A program made the translations under genes and the position numbers. From positions 186,001 to 250,000 of the IMG/VR virus record IMGVR_UViG_3300009158_000031: a DNA stretch of 64,000 nt. The stretch is one strand, 5' to 3'. The DNA comes from a virus. Positions within the stretch are counted from its first letter, which is position 1. Each line of letters starts with the position of its first letter. Below, piece by piece: positions 50,159-58,290 of the stretch. Under the pieces are notes generated by a model. That model ran no database searches and had not been told where the DNA came from. It saw nothing but the letters and a program-made list of their open reading frames with translations.

Positions 50159-50192
50159 ATTAATTCATAAAATCTAAAAAAACGTAAGTAAT

Positions 50193-50729
50193 ATGAAGAA
50201 GCTAAAATTTTTAACCGTTATTGTACTAGGTCTTATCGTTGGCCTAATCCATTTAAGAATGGAAAGTAAAATGTACCCAAAAAACGAAAGCCTATCTCTA
50301 CTTGATTCTGCTAAATCTCTAGGAATTCCACGGAATGCGGATTGCATTCAAATGTTTGAATCTATCGAGAAATGGTCAGAATTCTATAAGATACCTAAAA
50401 GTTACGCTTATGGAATTGCTTACGAAGAAACTAGATACGAAGGACCCTTTCATTGGAACTATCAATCGGAAAGAATTAGTCCAGTAGGTGCAGTTGGTCC
50501 TATGCAAATTATGATTGCAACTGGAAAATCTATGGATCCATCTGCAAATCGCAAAAGACTTCTAACTGATATTGATTTCAATGTTAGATTATCAATGAAA
50601 TTACTTCGCCATTTACATGATCGTTATGGTGATTGGCACAAGGTATTCGGTTGCTACAATACCGGTAGACCTATGGTAAATCAATATTCAAAAAATGTAG
50701 CATCACACAAAATAGATTGGTCATTATGA
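50193..50729 (+). CDS. Lytic transglycosylase (SLT-like) with N-terminal membrane anchor
   Basis: This 178-residue protein has an N-terminal hydrophobic signal-anchor (about 5-20) and an SLT domain: AYGIAYEETRY with the catalytic Glu, GAVGPMQIM (the G-x-x-G-x-x-Q-x-M motif), DIDFNVRLSMKLLRHL, and CYNTGR. It cleaves peptidoglycan glycan strands. It may act in DNA entry or late lysis. It is the third cell-wall enzyme of the window. Confidence 0.85.
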   Translation: MKKLKFLTVIVLGLIVGLIHLRMESKMYPKNESLSLLDSAKSLGIPRNADCIQMFESIEKWSEFYKIPKSYAYGIAYEETRYEGPFHWNYQSERISPVGAVGPMQIMIATGKSMDPSANRKRLLTDIDFNVRLSMKLLRHLHDRYGDWHKVFGCYNTGRPMVNQYSKNVASHKIDWSL

Positions 50730-50953
50730 AAATTAAAATGTTAAGAATAACAGTCGATCAAGCATCAACAATGGCTTGGTTGCATTCATTCATTAAAGAA
50801 TCTACCCAAAACAAAGTAGATACTAGAAATGATTACTTAGAGATATACTCTGAGAAGGAATTAGAAATCATAGTTCATACTACTGAAAAGATTGATTTAG
50901 CTTTATGGCGAAAAAACCTTAATATAGTAATTAAAGAGATACCTTCTGCATAA
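50717..50953 (+). CDS. Small protein, unknown
   Basis: This 78-residue alpha/beta protein overlaps the transglycosylase gene by 13 bases; the ATG at 50726 is an alternative start. No family is recognised. Confidence 0.5.
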   Translation: MVIMKIKMLRITVDQASTMAWLHSFIKESTQNKVDTRNDYLEIYSEKELEIIVHTTEKIDLALWRKNLNIVIKEIPSA

Positions 50954-50967
50954 CAAAGATAGCCGCC

Positions 50968-51040
50968 TGTTGATGTGTATATTACCTTATTAGGAATCTA
51001 TTATATGTGATATGCACATCAACACTGGTCTTCTTTTTTT
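50968..51040 (+). terminator. Long-stem terminator
   Basis: TGTTGATGTG (50968-50977) pairs perfectly with CACATCAACA (51015-51024), with further AT pairing inside the loop, followed by a T7 run at 51034-51040. It closes the 47504-50953 unit. Confidence 0.65.
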
Positions 51041-51050
51041 AATTCATCTT

Positions 51051-51063
51051 ACATATAATAAAT
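51051..51063 (+). promoter_or_regulatory. CATATAAT-type motif next to the start codon
   Basis: ACATATAATAAAT lies immediately before ATG 51064, after a terminator. The arrangement copies that at 22796. As the only candidate promoter after the terminator, it suggests a leaderless or very short-leader mRNA. Confidence 0.35.
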
Positions 51064-51828
51064 ATGAAAACATTAACGATAGGGGATATTCATGGTAGAC
51101 GAGATTGGAAGAAATTCTTATTCGGAAGCAATGATTTATACCGAGAATGGCGAAGAGCCGCAGATATTGGTAAAGTAGATATTGTAAAGAATTTACTTCC
51201 TTTATATGATTATGATAAAGTTATCTTTGTCGGTGATTATGTAGATTCTTTCACGATAGAAAATATTGATATGAAGGAAAATCTACAGGATATCATTAAC
51301 CTAGCTAGATTTGAAAGAGATCGAGTTGTTCTTCTTTTAGGAAATCATGATGTTCAATATTTCATACCTAAGGTTTCTGGATGTTCCGGATTTAGACCGG
51401 AAATGATGTGGGATTTTCAAGAGTTATTTCAAAGAGATCGAGACCTATTTCATTTAGCATTTCAATACAAAGATTGGTTATGGACGCATGCCGCAATTAA
51501 CGAAAGATTCTATTCAGATCATATGGAAAACCGACCTCGTCATGGAACAGACGATTGGGCTCAAGTACTCAATGATATGATGATGAGAGAAGAGCCTCAA
51601 GTATTTCAAGTGTCTTTATATCGAGGAGGTGCATCTCTTTATAGCGGTCCTTTATGGACTGATCGAAAAGAATTAGAAAAGGAACCTATGCCTGGAATCA
51701 ATCAGATTGTTGGTCATACTCCAGTAGATGATATTATTGAGATTGAAACTCCTAATGCAAACCTAGTATTTGTTGATACTCTAGAAAGAGGATCTAATCG
51801 ACCATTCGAGAAAGTTTTTGATTATTAA
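51064..51828 (+). CDS. PPP-type serine/threonine phosphatase-like metallophosphoesterase
   Basis: This 254-residue protein has the PPP motif series: GDIHGR (residues 7-12), GDYVDSF, GNHD and, near the C-terminus, GHTPVDDI. This matches lambda NinI-like and PP2A-type phosphatases, and related symmetrical Ap4A hydrolases. It would use two metals to remove phosphate from proteins or nucleotides. It abuts the glycosyltransferase gene with no gap. Confidence 0.8.
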   Translation: MKTLTIGDIHGRRDWKKFLFGSNDLYREWRRAADIGKVDIVKNLLPLYDYDKVIFVGDYVDSFTIENIDMKENLQDIINLARFERDRVVLLLGNHDVQYFIPKVSGCSGFRPEMMWDFQELFQRDRDLFHLAFQYKDWLWTHAAINERFYSDHMENRPRHGTDDWAQVLNDMMMREEPQVFQVSLYRGGASLYSGPLWTDRKELEKEPMPGINQIVGHTPVDDIIEIETPNANLVFVDTLERGSNRPFEKVFDY

Positions 51829-52662
51829 ATGGATAGAATTAAAGTTTGGGCATATTGTTTAGCTTGGAATGAGGAGAAGATGCTCACTTATTATTTGAGA
51901 CATTACACCACTTTCTGTGAGCGAGTAATTGTATATGATAATGAATCAACCGATAATTCTAGAGAAATTTGTTCACGATTCCCTAATGTAGAATTCCGAA
52001 CATTTAGCACAAATAATACATTCGACGATTTTGCACACATTGAAATTAAAACTCGATGTGTGCATGAAGCTCGTAATAAAGCAGATTTTGTTATTGTCAC
52101 GGATTGCGATGAATTCGTCTATCATGAAAATATATTGGAATTCTTAAATGCAGCTAAAGGGAAATATTCGGTACTCTATCCTGCAGGTTTCGATATGGTA
52201 TCTGATAAATTTCCTACAACTACTGGATCTATATTCGATGAGGTTAAATCTGGAGTTCCTAATCCCTGGTATTCAAAACCTGTTATACTAGATCCTAATT
52301 CAGTTTTCGAATTTTCTTGGGTTGAAGGCTGTCATGAATTAGTTAATGATACTCTAATATCATTTGGTGATATTCATCATGTCGTTGAAGAACATGAGAT
52401 ACCTACAGAAAAACCTTACCGAGGACATATGTGGCCTAGATATAAAAAACAATTTGAGATTCTCGATCGATTCTTTGACCATCCTCTTAAATTACTACAT
52501 TGCAAATTCTTAGGTATTGATTATGTTGCTGAAAGGCACGAGGCATATTCTGCTAGATTGAGTGACGTGAATATTAAGTCAGAGTTAGCAAATCATTATT
52601 CAGATGATCTTCAAAATAAATTTAATGAGTTGAATTCTCAAGTTAAGTCTATTTTAAATTAG
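51829..52662 (+). CDS. Family 2/92-type glycosyltransferase
   Basis: This 277-residue protein has VWAYCLAWNEEKML at the N-terminus, VIVYDNESTDNS, and ADFVIVTDCDEF, where D-x-D binds the metal and nucleotide-sugar; these are the landmarks of the Glyco_tranf_2_4/GT92 group. GCHELVN and the HCKFL segment near 222 are typical too. It starts one base after the phosphatase stop. The acceptor may be the phage glycan or the cell surface. Confidence 0.8.
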   Translation: MDRIKVWAYCLAWNEEKMLTYYLRHYTTFCERVIVYDNESTDNSREICSRFPNVEFRTFSTNNTFDDFAHIEIKTRCVHEARNKADFVIVTDCDEFVYHENILEFLNAAKGKYSVLYPAGFDMVSDKFPTTTGSIFDEVKSGVPNPWYSKPVILDPNSVFEFSWVEGCHELVNDTLISFGDIHHVVEEHEIPTEKPYRGHMWPRYKKQFEILDRFFDHPLKLLHCKFLGIDYVAERHEAYSARLSDVNIKSELANHYSDDLQNKFNELNSQVKSILN

Positions 52663-52680
52663 ATCTCGGTAATAATTAAA

Positions 52681-52736
52681 TGTTAATAACTTTTTTCAAA
52701 AAGATTTTTTTATTCCGCAAAGATTTATTATATTTG
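52681..52736 (+). promoter_or_regulatory. Early promoter with TGTTAATAAC box
   Basis: Box 52681-52690, TTTTTTTATTCC at about 52705-52716, -7 TATATTTG at 52729-52736, spacing 48. It drives 52761 through the RNA ligase. Confidence 0.8.
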
Positions 52737-52760
52737 TATATACCATTTAATAATAAACAT

Positions 52761-53012
52761 ATGAAAATCAAAAACCAAACCAAAACCGTAATCAAATCTG
52801 AAATTTTATCAATCGCCGAAGAAATGTCTGCTAATGATTTTATCAACGAATTTAGTAGTCTATTAACATTTGAAGATATTGATAATTTACTCGATGTAAA
52901 TGAAGGATTTACTAATGTTTCTATCGAAGTAAAAGATGGTAAAAAATATTTAAAAAATGAAACCATCTTCATCTTATTTTGCGATGGTAAATTCGATTCA
53001 TACTCAAATTAA
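52761..53012 (+). CDS. Small early protein, unknown
   Basis: This 83-residue protein is started at 52761; the longer frame from 52680 spans the promoter. It is acidic and alpha/beta. No family is recognised. Confidence 0.6.
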   Translation: MKIKNQTKTVIKSEILSIAEEMSANDFINEFSSLLTFEDIDNLLDVNEGFTNVSIEVKDGKKYLKNETIFILFCDGKFDSYSN

Positions 53013-53031
53013 TAATCTAAACTCGAAAAAA

Positions 53032-53118
53032 ATGAAAAAGTTAAAACAAAACTGGCCAATAGTAGCTATACTAATTTGGTTTACTTTAATTGGCATAATT
53101 GCAGTTAAATTAGGATAA
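53032..53118 (+). CDS. 28-residue single-span membrane microprotein
   Basis: ATG 53032 to TAA 53116-53118 encodes a basic start (MKKLKQNW) and one hydrophobic helix. The stop overlaps the ligase ATG (TAATG), the usual junction in this genome, which supports translation. Confidence 0.5.
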   Translation: MKKLKQNWPIVAILIWFTLIGIIAVKLG

Positions 53119-54221
53119 TGGAATTAACAAAAGAAATACTAATCCAATACGAAGAAGAAGGATGGATTCGTTCACAATCGCATCCTACTCTCCCATTGAG
53201 AATTCTTAACTATACTCAGAAAACTCAGTATGAATCTCATTGGGATGAAGTAACTCTCAGTTGTCGAGGACTTATCATCGATTCAGAATATAAGGTAATC
53301 GTTCAGCCATTCGGTAAATTCTTCAATTATGAAGAGGTCGAAAACAAAGGAGAAATTCCTTTGTCTGGTGATTATGTCTATGTCCAAGATAAAATGGATG
53401 GTTCTCTTGGTATTTTATTTTGGTATGAATCCGAATGGATAATGGCTACTCGAGGATCTTTCACTTCAGATCAAGCAATCCGAGGATTAGAAATTGCAAA
53501 TCGTCTATTTAATTTAGAGGCTTGGGAAAAATCCATTGCTTATGCATGTGAAATCATTTATCCGGAAAATCGAATTGTAGTTGATTATGGAATTGATGAG
53601 AAACTCATTTTTCTTAGTGCCTTTTATAACCGTGCATTTTATAATAACAATACAAAAGATTCAGAATTACATTGGACTACTGCAAAAGCATTCTTCAATG
53701 TAAATGGAATTCCTTACAAGTACATCGTTCACACCGAACAGCATTTCGTATTTGGAACTTCTCTTTATAAAGCACTAAAGGAAATGAATCAACGAAATTC
53801 TGAAGGTTTCATTCTTCGATTCCATCCTTCTAATTATCGAATGAAAATCAAATTTGAAGATTATGTTAGACTTCATCGAATAATCACCAGCATCTCATCA
53901 TATGACGTTTGGGAAAACCTAATGAATACTGGTGAAATGTCTGAAAAGGTTTTAGTCGAAGTTCCTGATGAATTTTATTCATGGGTTCGTAAAACAGAAG
54001 AGGATATTCGTTTAGCATATTCCAAATTAGAAACCGAGTATCTAGATCATTTTGATTCCATCAAACGTTTAGGAACTCGAAAGCTATTTGCTCAATCCGC
54101 CAGAAACTTTAGTTATCCTGGAATTTTGTTCAATATGCTAGATGGTCAAGATTATTCAAAAGGAATTTGGTTAATAATCAAACCTAAATATGAGAAGCCT
54201 TTTAGTAATAATGAATCTTGA
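53118..54221 (+). CDS. T4 RnlA-type RNA ligase 1
   Basis: This 367-residue protein matches T4 RNA ligase 1: SCRGLIID before the active site, K92 in VQDKMDGSLG (motif I), ATRGSF (motif Ia/III region), EIIYPENRIVVDY (motif IIIa), SEGFILRF (motif IV) and MKIKFEDYVRL (motif V). T4 Rnl1 seals tRNAs cut by the host anticodon nuclease PrrC. It sits 0.3 kb before the tRNA genes, and the window has a second RNA ligase at 12526. Confidence 0.85.
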   Translation: MELTKEILIQYEEEGWIRSQSHPTLPLRILNYTQKTQYESHWDEVTLSCRGLIIDSEYKVIVQPFGKFFNYEEVENKGEIPLSGDYVYVQDKMDGSLGILFWYESEWIMATRGSFTSDQAIRGLEIANRLFNLEAWEKSIAYACEIIYPENRIVVDYGIDEKLIFLSAFYNRAFYNNNTKDSELHWTTAKAFFNVNGIPYKYIVHTEQHFVFGTSLYKALKEMNQRNSEGFILRFHPSNYRMKIKFEDYVRLHRIITSISSYDVWENLMNTGEMSEKVLVEVPDEFYSWVRKTEEDIRLAYSKLETEYLDHFDSIKRLGTRKLFAQSARNFSYPGILFNMLDGQDYSKGIWLIIKPKYEKPFSNNES

Positions 54222-54231
54222 TAAATGAACA

Positions 54232-54240
54232 TCATATAAT
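54232..54240 (+). promoter_or_regulatory. CATATAAT-type upstream motif
   Basis: TCATATAAT lies 20 bases before ATG 54261, right after the RNA ligase. It could drive the small gene and the tRNA cluster. Confidence 0.35.
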
Positions 54241-54260
54241 ATTAAACTAATTAACACAAA

Positions 54261-54476
54261 ATGGAAAAACGATACGATAGAGTAATAATCGAATTTCAGA
54301 AAGATGATAAATGCGTAATATCTGCTGCATTATCTGATGCCGATTTAGATTTGCTGCAAAATATGCATGGTCAAGAAAAACATGTTGTTGTTGCAATGAT
54401 ATTTCAAGAGATGGAAGAATCTTTAAAAGAAATGGATCAAAAAAATAGTGTCTCGGTACGCTCTGACGAAAGTTAA
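54261..54476 (+). CDS. Small acidic protein, unknown
   Basis: This 71-residue protein lies between the RNA ligase and the tRNA genes. No family is recognised. A GAGG...CCTC and GTAGG...CCTAC fold can be drawn in the 45 bases between its stop and the tRNA-Leu. Confidence 0.55.
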   Translation: MEKRYDRVIIEFQKDDKCVISAALSDADLDLLQNMHGQEKHVVVAMIFQEMEESLKEMDQKNSVSVRSDES

Positions 54477-54521
54477 CGATGAGGTCTCAGTAGGCAGAAG
54501 GCCTCTGATCCTACTCAACAT

Positions 54522-54601
54522 GCCCTTATGGTGGAATTGGTAGACATGCCAGACTTAGGATCTGGTGCTTAGGCGTGTAGGTTCGAGTCCTACTAAGGGT
54601 A
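54522..54601 (+). tRNA. tRNA-Leu (anticodon TAG)
   Basis: Acceptor GCCCTTA pairs with TAAGGGT (G-T at the tip). The anticodon stem CCAGA / TCTGG frames the loop CTTAGGA with anticodon TAG. A variable arm (TGCTTAGGCGTGT) and a T arm with GGTTCGAGTCC follow. About 80 bases; the 3' CCA is not encoded. Confidence 0.9.
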
Positions 54602-54618
54602 CTTAAAATAACTATATT

Positions 54619-54933
54619 ATGAAAAACCAATTAATGATTGCCGGACTTATACTAACTCTAGGGAGTTGTTCAGTCGATAAAGAAATTATCAGCAAAGCTG
54701 AATTTGTAAAATGGTCAACAAAAAATGATACCATCTTTTATAACATTAATCCAGTTGCTTATTATGACCATTCAGAATATGAGTTAAATCCAGGTCACGG
54801 TAAGTATGCTAAACCAATTCAGGAATTATCCATAACGCAATTGCGTTTTGATGTTAAGACCGATGAACTAATTAAATATATACATACAATACATCTTAGA
54901 CAAAAGGTAGAAATTGTAGTACCTCGTCATTAA
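54619..54933 (+). CDS. Small lipoprotein
   Basis: This 104-residue protein starts MKNQLMIAGLILTLGSC, with a lipobox (L-G-S-C), so Cys17 should be lipidated. The mature part is about 88 residues with no known domain. It sits between two tRNA genes. A phage-made lipoprotein could alter receptor access. Confidence 0.65.
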   Translation: MKNQLMIAGLILTLGSCSVDKEIISKAEFVKWSTKNDTIFYNINPVAYYDHSEYELNPGHGKYAKPIQELSITQLRFDVKTDELIKYIHTIHLRQKVEIVVPRH

Positions 54934-54941
54934 AAATATAT

Positions 54942-55013
54942 TGCGGGATAGAGCAGTGGTAGCTCGGCGGGCTCATAACCCGTAGGTCGCAGGTTCGAAT
55001 CCTGCTCCCGCTA
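54942..55013 (+). tRNA. Initiator-like tRNA-Met (anticodon CAT)
   Basis: The 72-base sequence closely follows E. coli tRNA-fMet: GCGGGATAGAGCAG, GGTAGCTCG, GGGCTCATAACCC and GGTTCGAATCC. The first acceptor pair is a mismatch (T1 with T72), and three G-C pairs flank the anticodon loop, the two hallmarks of initiator tRNAs. CCA is not encoded. Confidence 0.85.
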
Positions 55014-55015
55014 CT

Positions 55016-55089
55016 AAAGATGTAGCTCAGTGACATTAATGAGAGCAATCCGTGAGGACGTGACGGTAGGTTGGATTCCTCCCATCTTT
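55016..55089 (+). tRNA. Degenerate tRNA-like element
   Basis: AAAGATG (55016-55022) pairs perfectly with CATCTTT (55083-55089), and TAGCTCAG...GAGAGC looks like a D arm with an extra six bases. The anticodon and T arms do not fold well (TTGGATT replaces TTCGAAT). It directly follows the tRNA-Met. It may be a pseudo-tRNA or a tRNA mimic. Confidence 0.35.
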
Positions 55090-55108
55090 TATTTTGGCTA
55101 CCTTAATA

Positions 55109-55225
55109 TGTCCCTGGCCAGGAATCGTAAACCCGAGATGCCTATCGCCCGAAGCACACTAGCTCGTTTGGATCGTAAGCCAACAAAGTTTTTGCCGAGT
55201 TTCCTTAAGGGTAGTATCATCTAAA
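55109..55225 (+). CDS. Possible 38-residue basic peptide
   Basis: ATG 55109 opens a frame of about 38 codons (MSLARNRKPEMPIARS...) that ends at 55224, overlapping the left arm of the terminator at 55194. GC content is higher than around it. It may equally be part of an RNA gene with the tRNA-like element; CCTGGCCAGG at 55113 is a perfect palindrome. Confidence 0.3.
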
Positions 55226-55241
55226 TAAACTCGGCTTTTTT
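55194..55241 (+). terminator. Rho-independent terminator
   Basis: GCCGAGTTT (55194-55202) pairs perfectly with AAACTCGGC (55227-55235), 24-base loop, then TTTTTT. It ends the tRNA transcript just before the glycan cluster. Confidence 0.8.
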
Positions 55242-55246
55242 GAATT

Positions 55247-56011
55247 ATGAATATACTAATTAACTATGCTGCATTAGGAAGTAACTATGCAAGAAACCAA
55301 CCTAATGGAGGATATTTCGAATCTCAAAGAAGGAACACTCAAACTGGATTAGATGTTGGTGGATTTGATCGATGTATTAATTATGGATCTCATTCTTTAC
55401 CCGAAGATTTTTTTAACAAACACAAAGAACATTTTCAATATACTAGAGGAGCAGGATATTGGATTTGGAAACCTTATATAATTTTAGATGCATTATCTAA
55501 AATGGGACCTAATGATTTCTTAATGTATTCTGATTCAGGGTGTTATTTCATAGATAAAATAGATCCAGTAATAGATCTAGTAAATTCTACAAAATATGGT
55601 GTTGCTGTTTGTGAAATGCCTCATATAGAAAAATTTTGGACTAAACGAGATAGTTTTATCCAAATGAATTGTGATGAACCAGAATTTACCGACACTACTC
55701 AAAGATCCTCTTCGTTTTTCTTTTGTAGAAAGACAGAATTTGCTCATCATATTGCTAGTGAATGGTATCGTTGGATGTCTCATATTAATTTAGTAGCTGA
55801 TGAATTCGTTGCACCATCAAAGAAACCATGTTATCCTGAATTTATCGAACATCGACACGATCAATCTATTCTTAGTTTAGTTTGTAAATTAAATGGAGTT
55901 GAGGCAATACCTGATCTTGCTTCATTTGATGAAGGCGGTCATCCAGTGATAGATAATACATATAATAGAAAATTTCCTCAAGTAATTTTCCATAACCGAA
56001 CACAACATTAA
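55247..56011 (+). CDS. Putative glycosyltransferase (YSDSG/HDQSI type)
   Basis: This 254-residue protein has YWIWKPYIILDAL near 67, LMYSDSGCYF (D-x-D-like) and RHDQSILSLV near 205. This W-K-P...SD-G...HDQS order is shared with DUF273/alpha-galactosyl-type glycosyltransferases of capsule and LPS loci. It begins the glycan cluster right after the terminator. Confidence 0.6.
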   Translation: MNILINYAALGSNYARNQPNGGYFESQRRNTQTGLDVGGFDRCINYGSHSLPEDFFNKHKEHFQYTRGAGYWIWKPYIILDALSKMGPNDFLMYSDSGCYFIDKIDPVIDLVNSTKYGVAVCEMPHIEKFWTKRDSFIQMNCDEPEFTDTTQRSSSFFFCRKTEFAHHIASEWYRWMSHINLVADEFVAPSKKPCYPEFIEHRHDQSILSLVCKLNGVEAIPDLASFDEGGHPVIDNTYNRKFPQVIFHNRTQH

Positions 56012-56013
56012 AT

Positions 56014-56694
56014 ATGAAAGCCACTAAAATTTTTACCGATACTATAAATGGTATTGATTTGTCTATAATTGATGAGGAAAATTCAGAAACTCCTATTTGT
56101 GTATTCCGAGAGCTAAAGGAAGATTTATTCTATGGAATATCTAATTTAGATATTAAACCTGAAGATACTATAATTGATGTAGGTGCAAATACCGGAATCT
56201 TTTCAATATATGCAAAAAAACTATATGGCTGCAAAATAATTGCATTCGAACCAGTTCCTGCAAATTTCGAGAATTTCAAAAAGAATATTGTTTTGAACGG
56301 ATTTTCCCTAGAAGATTTTGAAATACATCAGGTAGCAATAACCGGTAAAGATGGAGATATTATAAACATAGGAACTCCAACAAATAATAGCGGAGCATCT
56401 TCCACGTTTATTCAATCTGATTCAAGTCATTTTTCTATAGGTTATACATCTGAATGTGTTACCGAAACTTTAGGTAAATATATCAATTCTACCTGTGTTT
56501 ATTTAAAAATGGATTGTGAAGGAGGAGAATATGATATTATTCCGACAATCCTAGACAAGCTGAATTTCTTTAAATGGATTGGTGCCGAAATTCATATATA
56601 CAATCCTAATCAAGATCCAGGAGGATTAATAAACTTGATTAATACAAATTTCAATGGTAAATTATTCTACGGAGTAATTATACCTGGACAATAA
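56014..56694 (+). CDS. FkbM-family SAM methyltransferase
   Basis: This 226-residue protein has IIDVGANTGIFSIYA (SAM loop), IAFEPVPANFENFKKN, and YLKMDCEGGEYDI, the FkbM hallmark. It likely methylates a sugar hydroxyl in the product of the neighbouring glycosyltransferases. It follows the first glycosyltransferase by 2 bases. Confidence 0.85.
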   Translation: MKATKIFTDTINGIDLSIIDEENSETPICVFRELKEDLFYGISNLDIKPEDTIIDVGANTGIFSIYAKKLYGCKIIAFEPVPANFENFKKNIVLNGFSLEDFEIHQVAITGKDGDIINIGTPTNNSGASSTFIQSDSSHFSIGYTSECVTETLGKYINSTCVYLKMDCEGGEYDIIPTILDKLNFFKWIGAEIHIYNPNQDPGGLINLINTNFNGKLFYGVIIPGQ

Positions 56695-56710
56695 TTTAAT
56701 AAACCTCAAT

Positions 56711-58288
56711 ATGCCAGAAATTACTGCTCAAAAGACATTAGTTATATATGGATCTCATGATGCATCCGTTACCTTCATAGATAAAAATAATGAACTTCGA
56801 GTTTTTGAATATGAAAGATTTGTTAAACGAAGATATTCTATGCTTTCTTCATCTTTCGATTCTCGAGAATATCTAGGATCTAATGAAGATGAGCGTAAAC
56901 AATTCTTTACCTTAATAAAAGAGAATTTAGCAGATCCAGAAATAACAAATATCTTCTATTTAGAACTAGATGGAAAAGATCTAGATTTCATTCGAGGATT
57001 TTTTCCTTTAGCACAATTCTCTACATTCCCTCATCATTTAGCACACGCAAATGGAGCTTATCATCTATCCAAATTTGATAATGCTCTAATTTTTTCAGTT
57101 GATGGAGGTGGAATAGATTACGAAGCAGTAAGTACAATTAATGTTTATCTAGCAAATCACGGAGAGATATCCGGCATACATAAAACATCTATTGATTATG
57201 GAAGAGCCTATCAATCGATTGGTGATGTGTTATCTGATATAAGGAAAGATTCTACTCATATGACATATGCTGGTAAAATCATGGGTCTGTGTGCATATGG
57301 AAAAATTAGAGAAGAATGGTTACATCATTCAATAGAGTATTTTACGAGCGGTGCCGGTGCTGGATTAGAATCATATATCAGTAATCTTGGTCTTCCTCAA
57401 GGAGATCTATCCGGAAATGATGCATGGGATTTAGCCGCAACGCATCAGAAAGCTTTTGAAATGGTAATGATGGACTTGATAAAGACCTATTATAATGTTT
57501 ATCCAATGGATATTGTTTTAACTGGTGGATGTGCTTTAAATGTTTTATTCAATCAAAAAATATCAATGGATATCGCTGCAAGAAATCACTCAGTTTTCGT
57601 TCCGCCAAATCCCAATGACTGTGGTTTAACTCATGGATGGTTCCTTCATTTATTTCCTGAATATAAAAATCAAGAATCCGTGTATTCCGGCATGCATATC
57701 TTAGATGAGCTAGAATTAGGAAAATATCTAAACGAATATACTCATGAAGAAGCAACCATTGAAAGGCTAACGGATCTTCTTCTCGAAGGTAAGATTTTAG
57801 GATTCATTACAAACAATTCAGAAATTGGTCCTAGAGCTTTAGGCAATCGAAGTATTGTTTGTTATCCAGCATTCGAAGGAATGAAGGATACTCTAAACGC
57901 AAAGGTTAAATTTAGAGAATGGTATCGACCTTTTGCACCAGTATGTAAAATGGAAGATATGCATACATTTTTTGATGATGCTATCGAATCTCCATACATG
58001 AGTTATGCGCCAATAGTTAAAACTGAATACATCAAAGATCTTTCTGCAATCGTTCATGTTGATAATACTGCTAGATTGCAAACCGTAACTTCAGAAAGTC
58101 ATGAAAGATTTTACGATATCTTAACTGAAATAAATTCAAGATCAAAAATACCGGTAATCCTAAATACATCTTTTAACATTAGAGGAAATCCAATCTTAAC
58201 CACATATGAGGATGCATTCTATGTATTAGATACCACTCAATTAGATTGTGTCGTTACTGAGAATTACATATTCTATAAAAAATCATAG
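56711..58288 (+). CDS. NodU/TobZ-family carbamoyltransferase
   Basis: This 525-residue protein has the N-terminal Kae1-like ATPase fold (GSHDASVTF, HHLAHANGAYH with the metal His residues, SVDGGGID) and the C-terminal half with TGGCALN, NNSEIGPRALGNRSI, FREWYRPFAP and LNTSFN. These motifs are complete. The family uses carbamoyl phosphate and ATP to put a carbamoyl group on sugars or antibiotics. In phages it may decorate glycans or modified DNA. It lies between FkbM and GT genes. Confidence 0.9.
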   Translation: MPEITAQKTLVIYGSHDASVTFIDKNNELRVFEYERFVKRRYSMLSSSFDSREYLGSNEDERKQFFTLIKENLADPEITNIFYLELDGKDLDFIRGFFPLAQFSTFPHHLAHANGAYHLSKFDNALIFSVDGGGIDYEAVSTINVYLANHGEISGIHKTSIDYGRAYQSIGDVLSDIRKDSTHMTYAGKIMGLCAYGKIREEWLHHSIEYFTSGAGAGLESYISNLGLPQGDLSGNDAWDLAATHQKAFEMVMMDLIKTYYNVYPMDIVLTGGCALNVLFNQKISMDIAARNHSVFVPPNPNDCGLTHGWFLHLFPEYKNQESVYSGMHILDELELGKYLNEYTHEEATIERLTDLLLEGKILGFITNNSEIGPRALGNRSIVCYPAFEGMKDTLNAKVKFREWYRPFAPVCKMEDMHTFFDDAIESPYMSYAPIVKTEYIKDLSAIVHVDNTARLQTVTSESHERFYDILTEINSRSKIPVILNTSFNIRGNPILTTYEDAFYVLDTTQLDCVVTENYIFYKKS

Positions 58289-58290
58289 CA

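Noticed and set aside
55030-55224. 64-codon frame through the tRNA-like element
   Set aside because: It would translate the tRNA-like structure. At most the 3' part from 55109 is considered.
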